Shown: positions 21,917 to 34,151 of the stretch, in pieces | Position numbering within the stretch: position 1 is the stretch's first letter | Layout: each line of letters begins with the position of its first letter | Assembly: GCA_033296885.1 (NCBI GenBank) | Contig: MU863945.1 | Location: 62,001-126,000 of the forward strand | Source: Triangularia verruculosa | Taxonomy: Eukaryota; Ascomycota; Sordariomycetes; Sordariales; Podosporaceae | DNA: 64,000 nucleotides | Direction: 5' to 3' | Position numbers and translations under genes: made by a program | Notes under the pieces: model-generated | The model's database searches: none | Told to the model about the DNA's origin: nothing | Seen by the model: the letters and a program-made list of their open reading frames with translations, nothing else

Positions 21917-22602
21917 GGCGGGCGACGGCGACGGGGTGGTGGGAGGGCAGGAGTGAGGTGGTCGGGAATAACAATCACGAGTGCGCTGTGGCGGTTGTCA
22001 TTGAGTATAAAGAGGGGGGGGGGGGGGTTCTATAAGCCGTTGGGGGGCCTTCGAAGACTAAGGGTGATCGAGTGGGAGAGACAAAAGGACGCGAGGGTCT
22101 CAGGATAGGACTCGTCTGGGTTTTCCTCAAAAGCGCGTTGGTATTCGTGGAATTACAAAAGTCAAAAAAACAAAATTTCAAAACAGACTCTCGTGGTTAG
22201 CAAATGGTCAAACGAAAAGATCAGAAACTCTGATGTTCACGGGCTTTTTGCTTGTGGTTTCTTGGGACTGGCGCTGGTCCATTTCCTCGGTCCTTGCGTC
22301 ACCCACTTGCTGGAAGGGGCAGGCAGTCCGGGATGCTGGCGGATGGTCACTGAAAGAACCGACATGTGATTCTCTATTCCCGGCCTCTGACTGGCTGTCG
22401 AAAGGCCCCCACACTTTCTTGGCGGGTTTGGTGCAAAACCCGGGGAAAGAAGAAACTGGGGTAAAGAAAACTGGAGACCCGATCCTGTTGTTTGGCTTGT
22501 GCTTGTGCCTGGTCCAAGCTCCGCTTCGTCTAATCAACCCCAAGCTTCCCCCAACACTCACTTACACCATGAGATAAGCCCCATGCCCAAAAAATAAAAA
22601 AC
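21917..22602. other. Divergent intergenic region, ABC transporter / PGA1-like
   Basis: 686 bp between divergent starts, holding both promoters. It includes a run of G at about 22014-22027. No gene supported. Confidence 0.4.
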
Positions 22603-23383
22603 ATGAAGCTATTCACACTTCTCCTCACCACCCTCTCCCTCTTCTCCCGTCCCACATCAGCAAACGTAGAAAAAACAATCTTCCTCGGCCCTCCAGCCAT
22701 CCCCATCCCCAACAACCTCCAACCCATCATCTCCGACCTCTCACCCAACCGCCTCACCCCCCTCCTCCCCACCAACCAATCCTCCCTCCGCACCCTCCTC
22801 TCAGCAACCTTCCCCACCGCCTCCCTCCCAAAAGGAACACCAACATGGTTCCTCCTCTGGGACCTCACCCCAGGCCAGCGCTACGAAGTGCGAATCTGCT
22901 GGGCAGCCACCGTATTTACCTCCCCCCTATCCTCACCAGCATACAATAAAACTGACACCCAACCCCCAGCAACCAACATCCTTCGACCTAGAAACCTTCA
23001 CCACGCCCGAAATGCTCGCCATGCCCTCTTTCAAGTCCTACATCGATTCCCTTCCCCCATCACCATCACCACCACCACCATTATCCTCGTCACTCAAAGA
23101 CGAACAAGACACCCATTCCTACCTCTTCCTCCGCATCCACGCCGCCGCCGACTTCTACACCACCAACCAAACCCTCATGTCCCACCCTCCCCCCGTCATA
23201 GCAGACATCATCTTGGACCCCTTCTTACTCAACGTCCTCCCTCGCTCATTGGCACCAACGGTGGGGTACATCATCGCGGTAGCCATCGGAAGCTGGTTCT
23301 TGGCCGGTAGCGTGAACAAAGCGCTCAGGGGCTTGATTGCCAGCAGCCAGGAGACGGAGAGGGACGAGAAGAAGACACAGTAA
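22603..23383 (+). CDS. PGA1: PGA1-like ER membrane protein, GPI-mannosyltransferase cofactor
   Basis: Two exons (22603-22911 and 22970-23383) encode 240 residues. The protein starts with a signal peptide (MKLFTLLLTTLSLFSRPTSA), followed by the lumenal motif NVEKTIFLGPP, then WFLLWDLTPGQRYEVRICWAAT-QPTSFDL spanning the splice junction, a proline-rich loop, ADIILDPFLLNVLPRSLAPT and one C-terminal transmembrane segment (about 208-226) with a short basic/acidic tail. This layout fits the fungal Pga1 family, an ER protein that activates GPI mannosyltransferase II during GPI-anchor assembly. The family call rests on the remembered pattern of these motifs; the signal peptide and membrane segment are seen directly. 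Codon use is unusually C-rich, giving long open shadow frames. Confidence 0.68.
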
Positions 23384-23778
23384 TTGTCTTTGGTTTTGTA
23401 TAATATGAGGGATGCTTCGTGTTGTTGATACAGCAAAGTATATATACCCACCAGCTAATCTTAATCAACGCCTACTGGCTTAGAAGGGCGGACTTGGGCC
23501 CTTCTGTGCCAAAGAAGAAAGACCTATTTCTGACACAAAAGAATGGCGGACAATTTCTTACATCAAAATAAAAACAACTAGAGAGATCTTGAACCCAGGT
23601 ATATACACTTACCATTATCTACAAAAAATGCCAAGTTTGAAGACAAGGTAGACTGCAGTCTTGTCGAGACAGCAAAAGCAAACAACCCGCTATGGTACCA
23701 TTCAAAGTCTTAACTCTTTCAATATACAACAAAAGCAAAAGATCACGAGATATTAGTCCTTCTCCCCCTTCTCCTCTT
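23384..23778. other. Convergent 3' region, PGA1-like / WW-domain gene
   Basis: 395 bp between two stop codons, A/T-richer than the genes. It presumably carries both 3' untranslated regions. Nothing else seen. Confidence 0.4.
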
Positions 23779-25077
23779 CTAGTGGTACCCGCCGTAGCCA
23801 CCGCCCTGGGAATACTGCTGCTGGTGACCGCCATAGGGAGGATGCTGGCCCGGGTAACCGCCACCTTGTGGTGGTGGTGCGCTATACGATGGCTGACCAT
23901 ACGAACTGGCAGTTCCTCCTCCATATTGTGACTGGCCGTACGACGGCTGGCTTGGTGGGGGTGCATAGCTGGGTTGACCGCTCGGGGAGCCGTACGAGTG
24001 CTGTCCGCCGCCGTAGCTCTGACTGTGGGATGAACTATGACCAGGTCCACCGCCGTAAGATGAGGATTGGTAGCCGCCGCCAGAAGATTGCTGTCCATAT
24101 GGAGCGTTGTGTGACTGGCTGGATTGCCCGTATGACTGGCTTGGGGGTTGGTGATGCGATTGCGAACTGCTATGGTAAGACGAGGGGTTGTGAGTCGTCG
24201 TCGAGGACCCTGGCTGGGAGGGAGGCTGATATGATGTAGGAGGGGCCGAGCCGCTGTAGTTCGTGGCACCTGAGTTGGAATATCCAAAGTTATTTCCCTG
24301 TGCATGTATGTTAGTTAGCTGACATCTCAGGGTATGCTATCCTGGATCAACGTACCGAGCTCTGCTTGTTTCCAAAGAGACCAGCAACACCGCCAATCAC
24401 ACCCCCAAGACCTCCAGCACCATGTCCAGACGACGACTGGCCACTGAAATTGTTCGACGGCGAAGAGGAAGGCTTGTTTCCGCCAGAGAAGATGCCCGAC
24501 ACGAGCTGGGAAGCAACCTTACCACCAAGCCCGCCGCTGCCGCCACCACCACCGGAGCTGCCCCCTGATAGTCCGCTCAGGACAGCACCAGCTAGTCCGC
24601 CGCCACCGCTGCTGCCGCCTTGCTTACCGCCGCTGATGGTGTTCAAGAGGAAAGACTAAGTAGCAGAATTAAAATGTTAGCAAGCTGTCCTGGCCATTGA
24701 ACAAGCTCTTCAATCTTGACCAAACTTACACCGAGACCTCTATCACTCTGCCCGCCGCCCATAGCGCGGGTGCCGTCCTCTCTGGGATTTACCGGCTCGA
24801 GACGCCCGTCGGGGTATCTAGCTGTCTGGGTGCCGTCGGGGTGCGTGACGATTTCGGCGTTGGGGTGCGGTACTCCGTAAGGATGATCGGAGCGGGCAGC
24901 GGGAGTGTTGCCAAAGGGAACTGGCTCGGTAGGAAGATCCCATTGCGAGACTCCTGTGGAAAGCTGTACGAAGTAGTATTTTTTGCTGGCAGCGTCCCAC
25001 TGTGCGATCCAGCCAGCAGGGAGCGAAGGCGGCGCATATGTTGGCCCGTCGCTGCCGGGTGATCCGGGGCCTGCCAT
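23779..25077 (-). CDS. WW-domain protein with Gly-rich and Tyr/Gln/Ser-rich tail
   Basis: Three exons (25077-24730, 24655-24356, 24297-23779) give 388 residues. Residues about 18-50 form a WW domain (LPAGWIAQWDAASKKYYFVQ, then WDLPTEP), a binder of proline-rich peptides. It is followed by a short conserved-looking segment (PDGTQTARYPDGRLEPVN). The second exon is nearly pure Gly/Ser with a GLGGVIGGVAGLFGNKQ segment like a small hydrophobic glycine repeat. The third is low-complexity, rich in Gln, Ser, Tyr, Gly and Pro, with repeats of the QPSY, SYG and QQYSQGGGYGGYH type, resembling prion-like domains. I do not know a function. The layout suggests a scaffold or a condensate-forming protein, which is inference only. 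All introns are phase 0 with good sites. Confidence 0.85.
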
Positions 25078-26396
25078 GGCTGAAGGCTGGAGTACAATAA
25101 CTCTCTGGCTGCTGTGGCTGGGGGACTTGAGTTGGAGCGTGGTGTTCTGGCGTTTGCGTCGTCAGTCACTCGATAATGGAGGGGCTGGGTAAGAGTGGAA
25201 AGCTTGCTTGGCTGTTAGGAGCAAGAAAGTGGTGGTAAGTGTCTGAATGTCGGAATAAAAAAGTAGGAGAGAAATACGAAAATAAGTCCTTGAATGTCCG
25301 TGTTGCCTGACAATCAAGGTACAAGTGGTCGATCGGATTTCCAGGAGGGAAAAAGAACCAAGCAGGCAAGTTGAGCTGAGTGAGAGAAAGCGCGGCGGGG
25401 TGGATGCGACCACTCGCTCAACCAGCTTGTCACTTGCGCAGGGCGTTTAATGGAGGGGGAGCGGGGCAAATGGCAACCTCGACTTTGTCTCCGACCAAGC
25501 ACCAAACGTCTTATTCTGTTTCTAGCGAATGTGACGGCGGCCGAGAAGGGGCGATCGTTGCGGTCATTCAGGAGTATTAATATTCCTCCAGAAAAGAGTG
25601 GCCGAGGGACAGAGGGAGCCCAGACATTTCCACTACTGCTAGTATTCCGCAGCTAGTTAAGACTAGGAAATTCCATTACATTCACGTAAAGCAACCGCAA
25701 AGACAGCCAAAAACGTATCTCAGAATTGCGTTTTACTCTGTAGCAATTGCTTTTAGTCCTCAAAAGCAGCAGCCTGGCATGCAATGCAAGCCATTACGAG
25801 ATATAGCACTCTGCGCTTCGGTCTTGCCCGAGGAAGACAACCTCATCCTCACCACCACTGATATCACCATATCAATCACCCAGTGTGACCCGCATCTCTT
25901 ACCACAGCAATTCCAATAAGAACATAGCCCCACAGCCTTATTGATCTCGTCTTTCAACTGCCCTTTTCATCTTCCATAACCACGTCCTTCAGCTCATTCG
26001 ACCAGATCCCCAACCACTTCAGCCACAGTGAATCGCGCGGCCTCCCCAACAAGGGCATAAAACTCCGGGAGACAGCCCGCTCATATTCTCCCTCACACTC
26101 CATCACAACTTAATTTCCATCCACGAACAAGTTTAAAAACTTCCAATTTGGGCAGGTCCAAGTAGCTCTCTAGCGTTTGAATATTAACGCCACTTCTGCT
26201 GCAGGGCACAGTATCCCACTCAAGTCGTTTACTGGCCACATTGATGGTAGTCATAAAACGCGTCGTAAATCATTCTCTCTTCGTCTATAGTATCAGGTAT
26301 CATCATTTCAAACAACAAAAATAACCACAAACTCAAAAAACCGAGACACCATCCGCCCAAGCCTTTGAATTTTACTTTTTTCTTATCCTCCCATGC
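25078..26396. other. Intergenic: WW-gene promoter and ZPR1 3' side
   Basis: 1.3 kb with no supported gene. The part next to 25,077 is the promoter of the WW-domain gene. The right part is AT-richer and lies beyond the ZPR1 stop. Confidence 0.4.
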
Positions 26397-27817
26397 TTAA
26401 ACATCGTTCTCATAGCCCTCAGTCTTCATGTCGAGCAGGCCGAGATCCTCCTCCTCTTCGTGTGTCCGCTCATACTCCTCCACCGTCATCTGCTCATCAG
26501 GAAAATTCGGGTTGTCCGCCAAGCTTTGGACGTAGCTGGCCGCCAATGGGTCGGTCAACACAATGGTAAACTCCTTCTCGCCCTTGATAGCAGCATTGAG
26601 GCCATCAAAGAACTTGTTCCACCTTGAGGCCTCGGTGTCGCTGAGAGAGTCGTTCTTCCGCTTGGTCTTCTCCTCGTCGGCATCGGCCTCGAAGATCTGG
26701 TTGTGAAGGTCGTCGCGGACCTGGGTGAGAAGACCCTCGACGGTGGTGAATCTGCCGCCCAGTGTACCTGGGTTGACGGAAAGGCTGAGCTCGGGGCACT
26801 CGAGCGCGCAGCTCTCGCTCTTGAGAATGTCACGGGCGAGATCCACATCAGTCTTGACCTTAAGGGTAACCTTCTTGCCCTTCTCAGGAACCTCGCCACC
26901 GGTCTTGACGTCGTTAGACTTGTAACCGCAGTCGTCGCAAGTTGTGTTCATGATGACAACCTGTCTGAAGTGAGGAATATCGACCATCTTCATGTTGGTC
27001 GTGCAAGGGTGCAGGCACCCTGGGCAGGAGGCCGGAAACTGGTAAACTTGGTCGGGGATGATGTCGCCAGTATCGTCGAGGCCTTCAGTGTTGGTGTCGG
27101 CGAGACCAAGGGCCCCGTTCTGCTCAGGGGTGCGGAGGTACTCGCGCTTCTCCCACTTGCCAACGCCGTCACGCGGGTCGGGGGCGATGAAGCTGTTGCC
27201 AGCCGGGTCGTCGACAGAGACCCGGAAAGGGAACGACTCGCCGGCAAGCATTTTCCTGCCCTTGGCGATGATCTCTGCGATCTTGGCAGCCGCCTCAGGG
27301 GCTTCCTTCTCGCGCTTCTCCTGATCGAAGGCAAGATCATCCACGATGGTTGTCAACAGACCCTCCACATTTGTGAGCTGACCCTTGCCAGCGGGGACCT
27401 CAACGTCGAGCTCGATGAAGTTGACGGTGGCGGTGTCTGACTTCACAACCTGGCGCTGGAAGTCCTCCATGTCTCTTAACCGAAGCTCATAGTGGACACC
27501 CTTGAGCTGGAAGGTGCCGGCAGGCTGGATCTCGTTGTTGTTGAAGCCGCAGTGGTCGCAGTTGAAGGACATGATGATAATCTCGCGGAAGTAGGGGATC
27601 TTGGTAAGTAAAAGGCGTGTCATGCCCTGCGAACACGAATTAGCACCAGCGCATTCTTATCCTTCCAGCGCTCAGGTCTGCGACTTACATTTTCGTGGCA
27701 GTTCATGCAGAGAGACTCGATCTCGTCGACGGGCTTGAAGTCGTCCTCAGCCTCGCCATTGGTGGCGGTGACGGCCTGCTCGACCTTCTCGCCGATAGGG
27801 TTGAATAGGTCTGCCAT
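26397..27817 (-). CDS. ZPR1: Zinc-finger protein ZPR1
   Basis: ZPR1 is a conserved eukaryotic protein that binds translation elongation factor eEF1A and acts in its folding and in growth control, moving between cytoplasm and nucleus. Two exons (27817-27689 and 27626-26397) give 452 residues, the usual length. The duplicated ZPR1 architecture is plain: a first zinc finger split by the intron (CMNCHEN then GMTRLLLTKIPYFREIIIMSF with CDHCGFNN), a first alpha/beta ZPR domain, then a second finger (CPGCLHPC then CDDCGYKSND) and a second domain with the parallel sequences ESCALECPELSL and LGGRFTTVEGLLTQVRDDL. The C-terminus is acidic (EEEEDLGLLDMKTEGYENDV). The splice join HENGMTRLLLT matches the family, which fixes the short first exon. 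Confidence 0.96.
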
Positions 27818-28097
27818 TTTTGCGATTGTGTTGTGTTCCTTGCTGGTGATGGCTGGGTATCGAGAGAAAGCAAATTTTTGGAGGGGTAACTTTGCGATCA
27901 AATCATTCTTCGGCGGGGTAGTTGACTCCCTGAACCTATCTATAGTGGGGTGCAGCTTTTTTTGGCAGGTCATGGATTATGTCATAACGCTAGGCACAGC
28001 CTGATGCTGCCCCAATGTTCCGGAATGTTCTTATGTCAGGGGCGGCTTGGGATTGGAGCAGTAAAATGTCTTCCAGTCGATAGCTGAGCCATGTGAT

Positions 28098-28811
28098 TTA
28101 TTTCGACATAAAGTCAGCAAGACTCAGTCCAGGCGAAGGTCTAGAATTCTTGGACTGCTCCAGCAGGGCTTGCAGACCCGCTTTCCGTGACTTTGCCCTC
28201 TTCTTGCTGTTTGAATTAGATGTCGGCCTCTGAGAGTTTGTCGTCGTCTCTAGCGGGCCTGATGTCTTGGGCAAAGATGGAGCTGCTCCCGGTGCCGTGG
28301 GTTTGGAAATCTTGTGGGCCGGCTTGACCGTGCGGCGCACGATCGGAGTCGGAGCTGGAAGCTTTACCTCAGTTTGTGAGGAGCAAAGACCACACTCGAT
28401 GCGCTTGGTCGGGCCATAGGACCGAGGCTCTTGTCTCTTCCCTGTCTCGACCCTTGACGCCGGAGATGGTTGTTGCCGCTGCTTCTTATTGATCACTGGC
28501 TTCTTGTGTTTCTTAAAGACCAGCTTGCTGTCCTCTCCCAAGGCCAAAATATGACCACAGGCGGTGCAAGCATGCTGGCGTTGAACCTCGGGGAGAGGAA
28601 TTTCATGCGCAAACATCAAGTCGTTCCGCTGTCTGAGAATATATGCTGACGTCTCGGGTGCCGCAAATGCCAAAAGATGGCCTGCATCCGTCAGAAACTT
28701 TAAGGTCGGACTCGGATCAACGGTAGCCATTCTGCTTTGGGCTGATGATGGTTTGATGGATAATGAAGGTTGAAGATACCTCAATGGCGATGACGAAGTT
28801 TCAGTCGCCAT
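28098..28811 (-). CDS. SNM1/RPR2-type RNase MRP or RNase P protein subunit
   Basis: A single-exon, 237-residue basic protein. The middle has two zinc-ligand pairs, CTACGHIL and CGLCSSQ, about 60 residues apart, separated by a Lys-rich segment with KKHKKPVINKKQRQQ. The N-terminal third is predicted helical (FLTDAGHLLAFAAPETSAYILRQ). The tail is Ser/Pro/Lys-rich and ends in LSLADFMSK. This arrangement, a helical lead followed by C-x2-C...C-x2-C and basic loops, is that of the Rpr2/Rpp21/Snm1 family that binds RNase P and RNase MRP RNA in the nucleolus. Which of the two complexes it serves cannot be told. The first ATG (28811) is used; another Met at codon 28 lies just before the conserved part and could be the true start. 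Confidence 0.65.
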   Translation of the reverse strand: MATETSSSPLRYLQPSLSIKPSSAQSRMATVDPSPTLKFLTDAGHLLAFAAPETSAYILRQRNDLMFAHEIPLPEVQRQHACTACGHILALGEDSKLVFKKHKKPVINKKQRQQPSPASRVETGKRQEPRSYGPTKRIECGLCSSQTEVKLPAPTPIVRRTVKPAHKISKPTAPGAAPSLPKTSGPLETTTNSQRPTSNSNSKKRAKSRKAGLQALLEQSKNSRPSPGLSLADFMSK

Positions 28812-30381
28812 CTACGAAAGACCTTTGGAGATAAAATGTGGGTCCGCTGCCACAAGCCACAGTCGAATTACGGTATTGTTGCAGGAGTGGCGGCAATTAC
28901 TGAAATTACAGTACGAGGTATGGCTGTCTCAGCCCTATCCCTCGGGTTCTCACGAGGAGTCTCTTGATGAACAGCTCAGCTTTTGAGTTCTTGAACGACT
29001 GATTGCCATGGATATTTGCTCTCACCATTTGGGATTCTGTAATCCCCTGGCGCATCTGTTCTTTACAGGGTATCTATTTTATGAACAAGAGCTTCAATGG
29101 AGCACCCTACCTTACAGCCAGTCCGAAAAGTTCTAGACGTCAACTTGATCAGGAAATCCTTCATGATATTTTGTACATACCTAGATTTTGTGGTGTTGTA
29201 TGCACATATCCCCTAGGCACGCTGGGCCCATCCAGGATTACCCCAGAGAGTTATGCCCATGTGAATTCAGGGGCCCTGCGCTCTGGACCCTTGGCCCCTT
29301 CTCAGTGGGCGGGAAGGATCACGAGATGCTCTCTCGACGACAGAAAGGGTTCAGTCCATTGTACTCCCTTGACTAGCCGCTGCATTGGGCATTGGGTCAC
29401 GCGCCCTCCTGCCCTCCACGGAGAGTTCTTCTTCATTTTGCCTGGTGCGACCTGCAAGCAAGCGAACAGTGCATGTGCAAGCTGCAGTTGGAAGCTGACC
29501 CTCCCTCAAGCAATGTCTCGAGGTGGGGCAGGTTGAAGAGGGAGCGGTGAGACTCTTAAAGGTTCTTAGGAAGAGATTTCCTTGGCAGTTGAGTTGAGTG
29601 AGAGATCATCGTCTGAAGCCGTATTAAAAACGTAGGGTAACTCTCGATAGCCGCAAAGCATAATATATGGAGGGGTTCCAACGACCTATAAAAACCAGGC
29701 AGAGATGCTCGTGGTTGAAACCTAGTGACTGGGCTCTGTGGCGGGATGGAGCAGGGGTCCTTTCGTGGTGGTGTGGCGATTGGCCAATAAGAGCGAGTGC
29801 TGGCGCCACTGATAGCTGCTGCACGATGTCACTGGTCCCGTCGACAATGCCATGTCTTGTCTGGCCGTGGATAGAGCTGCCATCCCCAGGTGCATTTGTT
29901 CCCGCAGTGAGCTCATGGATCGTCGGTGTTGATTGTACACTACTGTTCTATGGATCTCCCCCCATGTAAAACGTGTGTGACGTGCGTGGAAGGCCAGTCC
30001 ATCGAGGTTCCCACTCATCCACTCTTGTACCTCCACGGCCATCACGGGATCGAGCCTGCCACTCTCCACCACTTCTCCATGCCGTGACTTCCTCTTCCCC
30101 TTCTCCCTTACTCTGATCACTGGCCTCTTTGTCACTAAAACTTTCAGTTTCAGTTTGTTGAACTCATCCACGCTCTTCTCTCTAACTCCTCATACTCGGC
30201 CGGAGCAAACAACTCCGACCGTTTCAACGCTGTTATCTGTCGCCCATCCTCAGAAATCACTATCGCGTATCATACACACATACATCCCTGACTTGCTCCT
30301 TTCAGTGGCGATAGCAACTGCTTATCTATTGATTTTTCGGAATTTTATCACTACAAACGTGGCCAGCATCTGCTGGGCAAT
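28812..30381. other. Divergent intergenic region, SNM1-like / GDE1
   Basis: 1.57 kb with no supported gene. The last 300 nt before 30382 are pyrimidine-rich on the + strand, a likely GDE1 5' leader. The short open frames across 29,000-29,950 match nothing I recognise. Confidence 0.4.
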
Positions 30382-33300
30382 ATGAAGTTTGGCAAAAAGT
30401 ATGTGTCCATCACCCTTTTTCGACACGGCCGGTACTCACGCTGTTGCTTTCGTAGCCTTCCCAGAAACCAAGTCCCCGAGTGGGCAGGCTCATACATCGA
30501 CTACAAGCGCCTCAAGAAGCTCATCAAAACAGCGGCCGTTACGGCATCCCAAAATGGAGACCAAGTCGACTTAGCTGGTGGGTTCATTGATCAACGTCTT
30601 TTCGTTGACCCTTCAATCTGACCCTTGGGCCAACAGAATTTCTATTCGCCCTCGACCGCGAGGTTGAATGCGTTGATCAATTCTACACGAGGAAGCTCCA
30701 CGAGAACCAACGAAGACTGCAGGCCATCACAGAGAGGTACGGTCCAGAACCTCGCGATGCCGCCAATATCGACGAGGAAGAGCTTGAGGATCTAATAGGA
30801 GCTTTGCTTGAAATTCGAAACCAGCTGAGAAACCTTCAGTGGTTTGGGGAGATCAACCGTCGCGGTTTTGTCAAGATCACAAAGAAGCTGGACAAGAAGG
30901 TACACACGTCGGATATCCAGGAGCGGTATATTTCTACGAAGGTCGACGTTCTGCCGTTCGCCACAAATGTCGACAGAAGCCAGGAGCTCCAAACGGTCAA
31001 CACATGGCTTTCGGTTCTCAATGAATCAAAGAGCACCAATGACGCCAAATCCGACCGGTCAACGCGGTCTTACGGGCGACCAACAAAACTCGATGTTGAC
31101 ACGTCAGTGCTCAACGGACTAGACCAAGCGGTCCGGCAGGATAACGTGGGTGCTCTGGAATCCGGATTATCTGATACAAAGCTCGCGAAACAAGTTCAAA
31201 CAGACGCTTTCCAGAACCTGCTGCGCAGTCTTCTGCAGCGCGCCATTTCGGCACGGTCGAAAAAGGTTATTCCAGTGTTGCTAGGAAAGATATCGGATCT
31301 TGCTGATCGCGACGACATTAATGGACGAAACTGTATTCACAGGCTGGTAACTCACATCGGCCGGACCAAAACCGTCTCTTCCAGAACCGTGGAGGAAGTG
31401 AAGCCGGATGCTCAGCTGAACGCATTTCCCTTCCCAACAGGTGTACAGTACGCACAGAACTATATCACTCCAGCGACGTCCCCCCTCGCCACCCCGCGTG
31501 TCTCTTCACTCAAGGAAACGGCAGGTCTGCTGGGTAAAGATGACGAAGCGGTGCAGATGCTCATCTATCTACTGGATAACCTCAAACCAGAACAAAGGGT
31601 GGCACTGAAAGCCAAGGACAATTTTGGTCGAGTTCCCCTACACTACGCAGCTCAGTTTGGGTTTGTGGTGGTATGTCAAATCCTGATGAAGTATATGCAG
31701 GATTGGGGAATGTTCAATGTTGAGAACGGGATCGATGCTCCTGAGTGGCAAGATAAGAACGGCGACGCACCGCTGCATCTCAGTGTTCTCGGCGGGCACG
31801 CACTCACGACAAAAGCGTTGCTTCAGGGAGAGAACTGGCAGGGCGTGAGTGATCAAAAGGCTGAGATGAGGCGAGCCATTTCCAAGTCAAGTGCTGTCTT
31901 GGCTATTGCTACCAAGGCAAACTTCAAGCATATCGTCGAGATGCTGGTGGGTGCTGGGGTTGATATCAACTGGCAGGATAAGACGGGCGAAACGGCACTG
32001 CATATTGCTGCTAGGTTTGGGCATGATGAGTGTGCAATGGTGTTGCTAAAGGGCACTGCCGATCAAAAGGCGGATATCGAGTTGACTGAGAAGGCGTTTG
32101 CGTGGACGCCACTCCATATTGCAGCAGTCGATGGACACTTGCCTGTGGTCAAACTGCTTGTGGAGGCTGGGGCCGAGGTGGACAGGCCCGATTCTGCCGG
32201 CTGGACAGCGAGGGAACATGCCGCGCTGAGAGGTCATATGCCTATTGCTCACTTCCTAGCTGCTCAGAGCAAGGATGCTGAAGATACGGCTAGCAGCACC
32301 TCTGATGAGGATAGATCGGGGGCCGAGCCTGCGGCGGCAACCGACAAGTCATCATTCCAAGAGAGACGCTCGAAGGGGTCGTCTCGTTCAGCAGAGCCGG
32401 TTAAGTCGTTTGGTCATCGATATCTCAAGAATGAGAGCTTAGTGTTAGTCAGCTTGGGCTCGATGGACATGCGGAAGAATCTTGAGGCAGTTAAGCTGGA
32501 CAATATTCCTCTGTCAAAGGCACATACGACAGAGCTGGACACTACTCTATCTATTGTCGTGTCAGCCCAGGGGGCCCACGGCGAGCCAACCATGTTTGAC
32601 CTGCCGGTCCATGACAACATCTCCACGGAGCCTGTTGTGTTCACCACAGTCGACGCCAGCAAAGTCAAGCTCTTCTTTGACATTGTTCCTACCTACTCTG
32701 GTAACAGTGAGAACAAGGTCGGACGTGGCGTGGCTCTCCTCTCAAGTGTTAGGCCCACCATTGGAACCAAGAGGATGAACCTTCAGGGCGATGTCTGTGT
32801 GCCAATCATGGGTGCCAACTTTGAGGTTATCGGGAGCGTCAACTTCAACTTCTTGGTCATTACTCCTTTTTCACACCCTAGCATGGAGGTGACCTCTGAA
32901 CATACTTACTGGAAGAAGATGGCGTCCACCATGGTCATCGGTCACCGCGGCCTGGGCAAGAACATGACCGATAGCCGCTCTCTTCAGTTGGGCGAGAACA
33001 CAGTATCATCCTTCATCGCAGCCGCCAACCTCGGCGCTAACTATGTCGAGTTCGACGTCCAACTGACCAAAGACCACGTCCCGGTTATTTACCACGACTT
33101 TTTGGTCAGTGAGACTGGGTTTGATGCCCCAGTTCACACTCTGACATTGGAACAATTCCTGCACATCAATCCAGACAAGTCTCGGGCCATCACGGACAAC
33201 GGGGCTTCTGGGTCTTCTGGCTTTTCTTTCTCTGCCGCCCCAGAGAACAAGCTCCTCACCAAGGCCCGCCGAAGCAACTCGCCGGGTCCGAGACAGAGGT

Positions 33301-34151
33301 CCATGTCGATGGACTGGCCGGATCACAACAAGCAACACCACCTCTCGAAGCGGGAGATGGAAGAGAGGATGAAACACACGAGGGACTTCAAGGAGAAGGG
33401 GTTCAAGGCGAACTCGAGAGGCAACTTCATCCAGGCGCCGTTTGCCACGCTGGAGGACCTGTTTGTCAAGCTCCCGGCGAGCGTGGGGTTCAACATTGAG
33501 ATGAAGTACCCCATGCTCCACGAGTCGGAAGAGCACGAGATGGACACGTACGCGGTCGAGCTCAACTCGTTTTGCGACACGGTGCTGCAAAAGGTTTATG
33601 ACATGACGGCCAACCCCCACCAGAAGCGGAACATAATCTTTTCGAGCTTCAACCCGGACATTTGTTTGTGTTTGAGCTTCAAGCAGCCGAATATCCCGAT
33701 TTTGTTCCTGACGGATGCGGGGACGTGTCCGGTGGGGGATATCAGGGCGAGCAGTCTGCAGGAGGCAATCAGGTTTGCGTCGAGGTGGAATCTGCTGGGG
33801 ATTGTGAGCAATGCGGAGCCGTTTGTGAACAGTGGGCGGTTGGTGAGGGTGGTGAAGGGGGCGGGGCTGGTTTGTGTGAGTTATGGTAGGGAGAATAACG
33901 AGCCGGAGCTGGTGAGGAGGCAGGTGAGGGAGGGGGTGGATGCGGTGATTGTGGATAGCGTGTTGGCGATCAGGAAGGGGTTGTTGACGCAGGATGGGGG
34001 TGGTGAGGGCAAGAGGAAGGGGGTTGCAGAAGGGAAGAAGGAGGGGATAGAAGGGGAGGTGGAGGAGGTTAGGGAGAGGGTGGACAGACAGGTGTTGAAT
34101 GGTGATGAGGAAAGCAATGGGAATGGTGTTGGGAATGGGTATAGCTCTTGA
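30382..34151 (+). CDS. GDE1: SPX-ankyrin-GDPD glycerophosphocholine phosphodiesterase
   Basis: Hydrolyses glycerophosphocholine and related glycerophosphodiesters to glycerol-3-phosphate plus the alcohol, in the cytosol, linked to phosphate and choline recycling. Three exons (30382-30398 of 17 nt, 30456-30577, 30637-34151) encode 1217 residues. The tiny first exon restores the SPX start MKFGKNLPRNQVPEWAGSYI. Order: SPX domain (about 1-180, inositol-pyrophosphate/phosphate sensing in this family), a linker, ankyrin repeats (about 335-590, such as GRVPLHYAAQFGFVVV, GETALHIAARFGHDE and AWTPLHIAAVDGH), a C2-like middle region, and the GDPD catalytic domain from about residue 812 (GHRGLGKN, GENTVSSFIAAANLGANYVE, FDVQLTKDHVPVIYHDF). 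A basic insert of about 70 residues (around KARRSNSPGPRQRSMSMDWP) sits inside the catalytic domain. The C-terminus is low-complexity. Confidence 0.96.
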
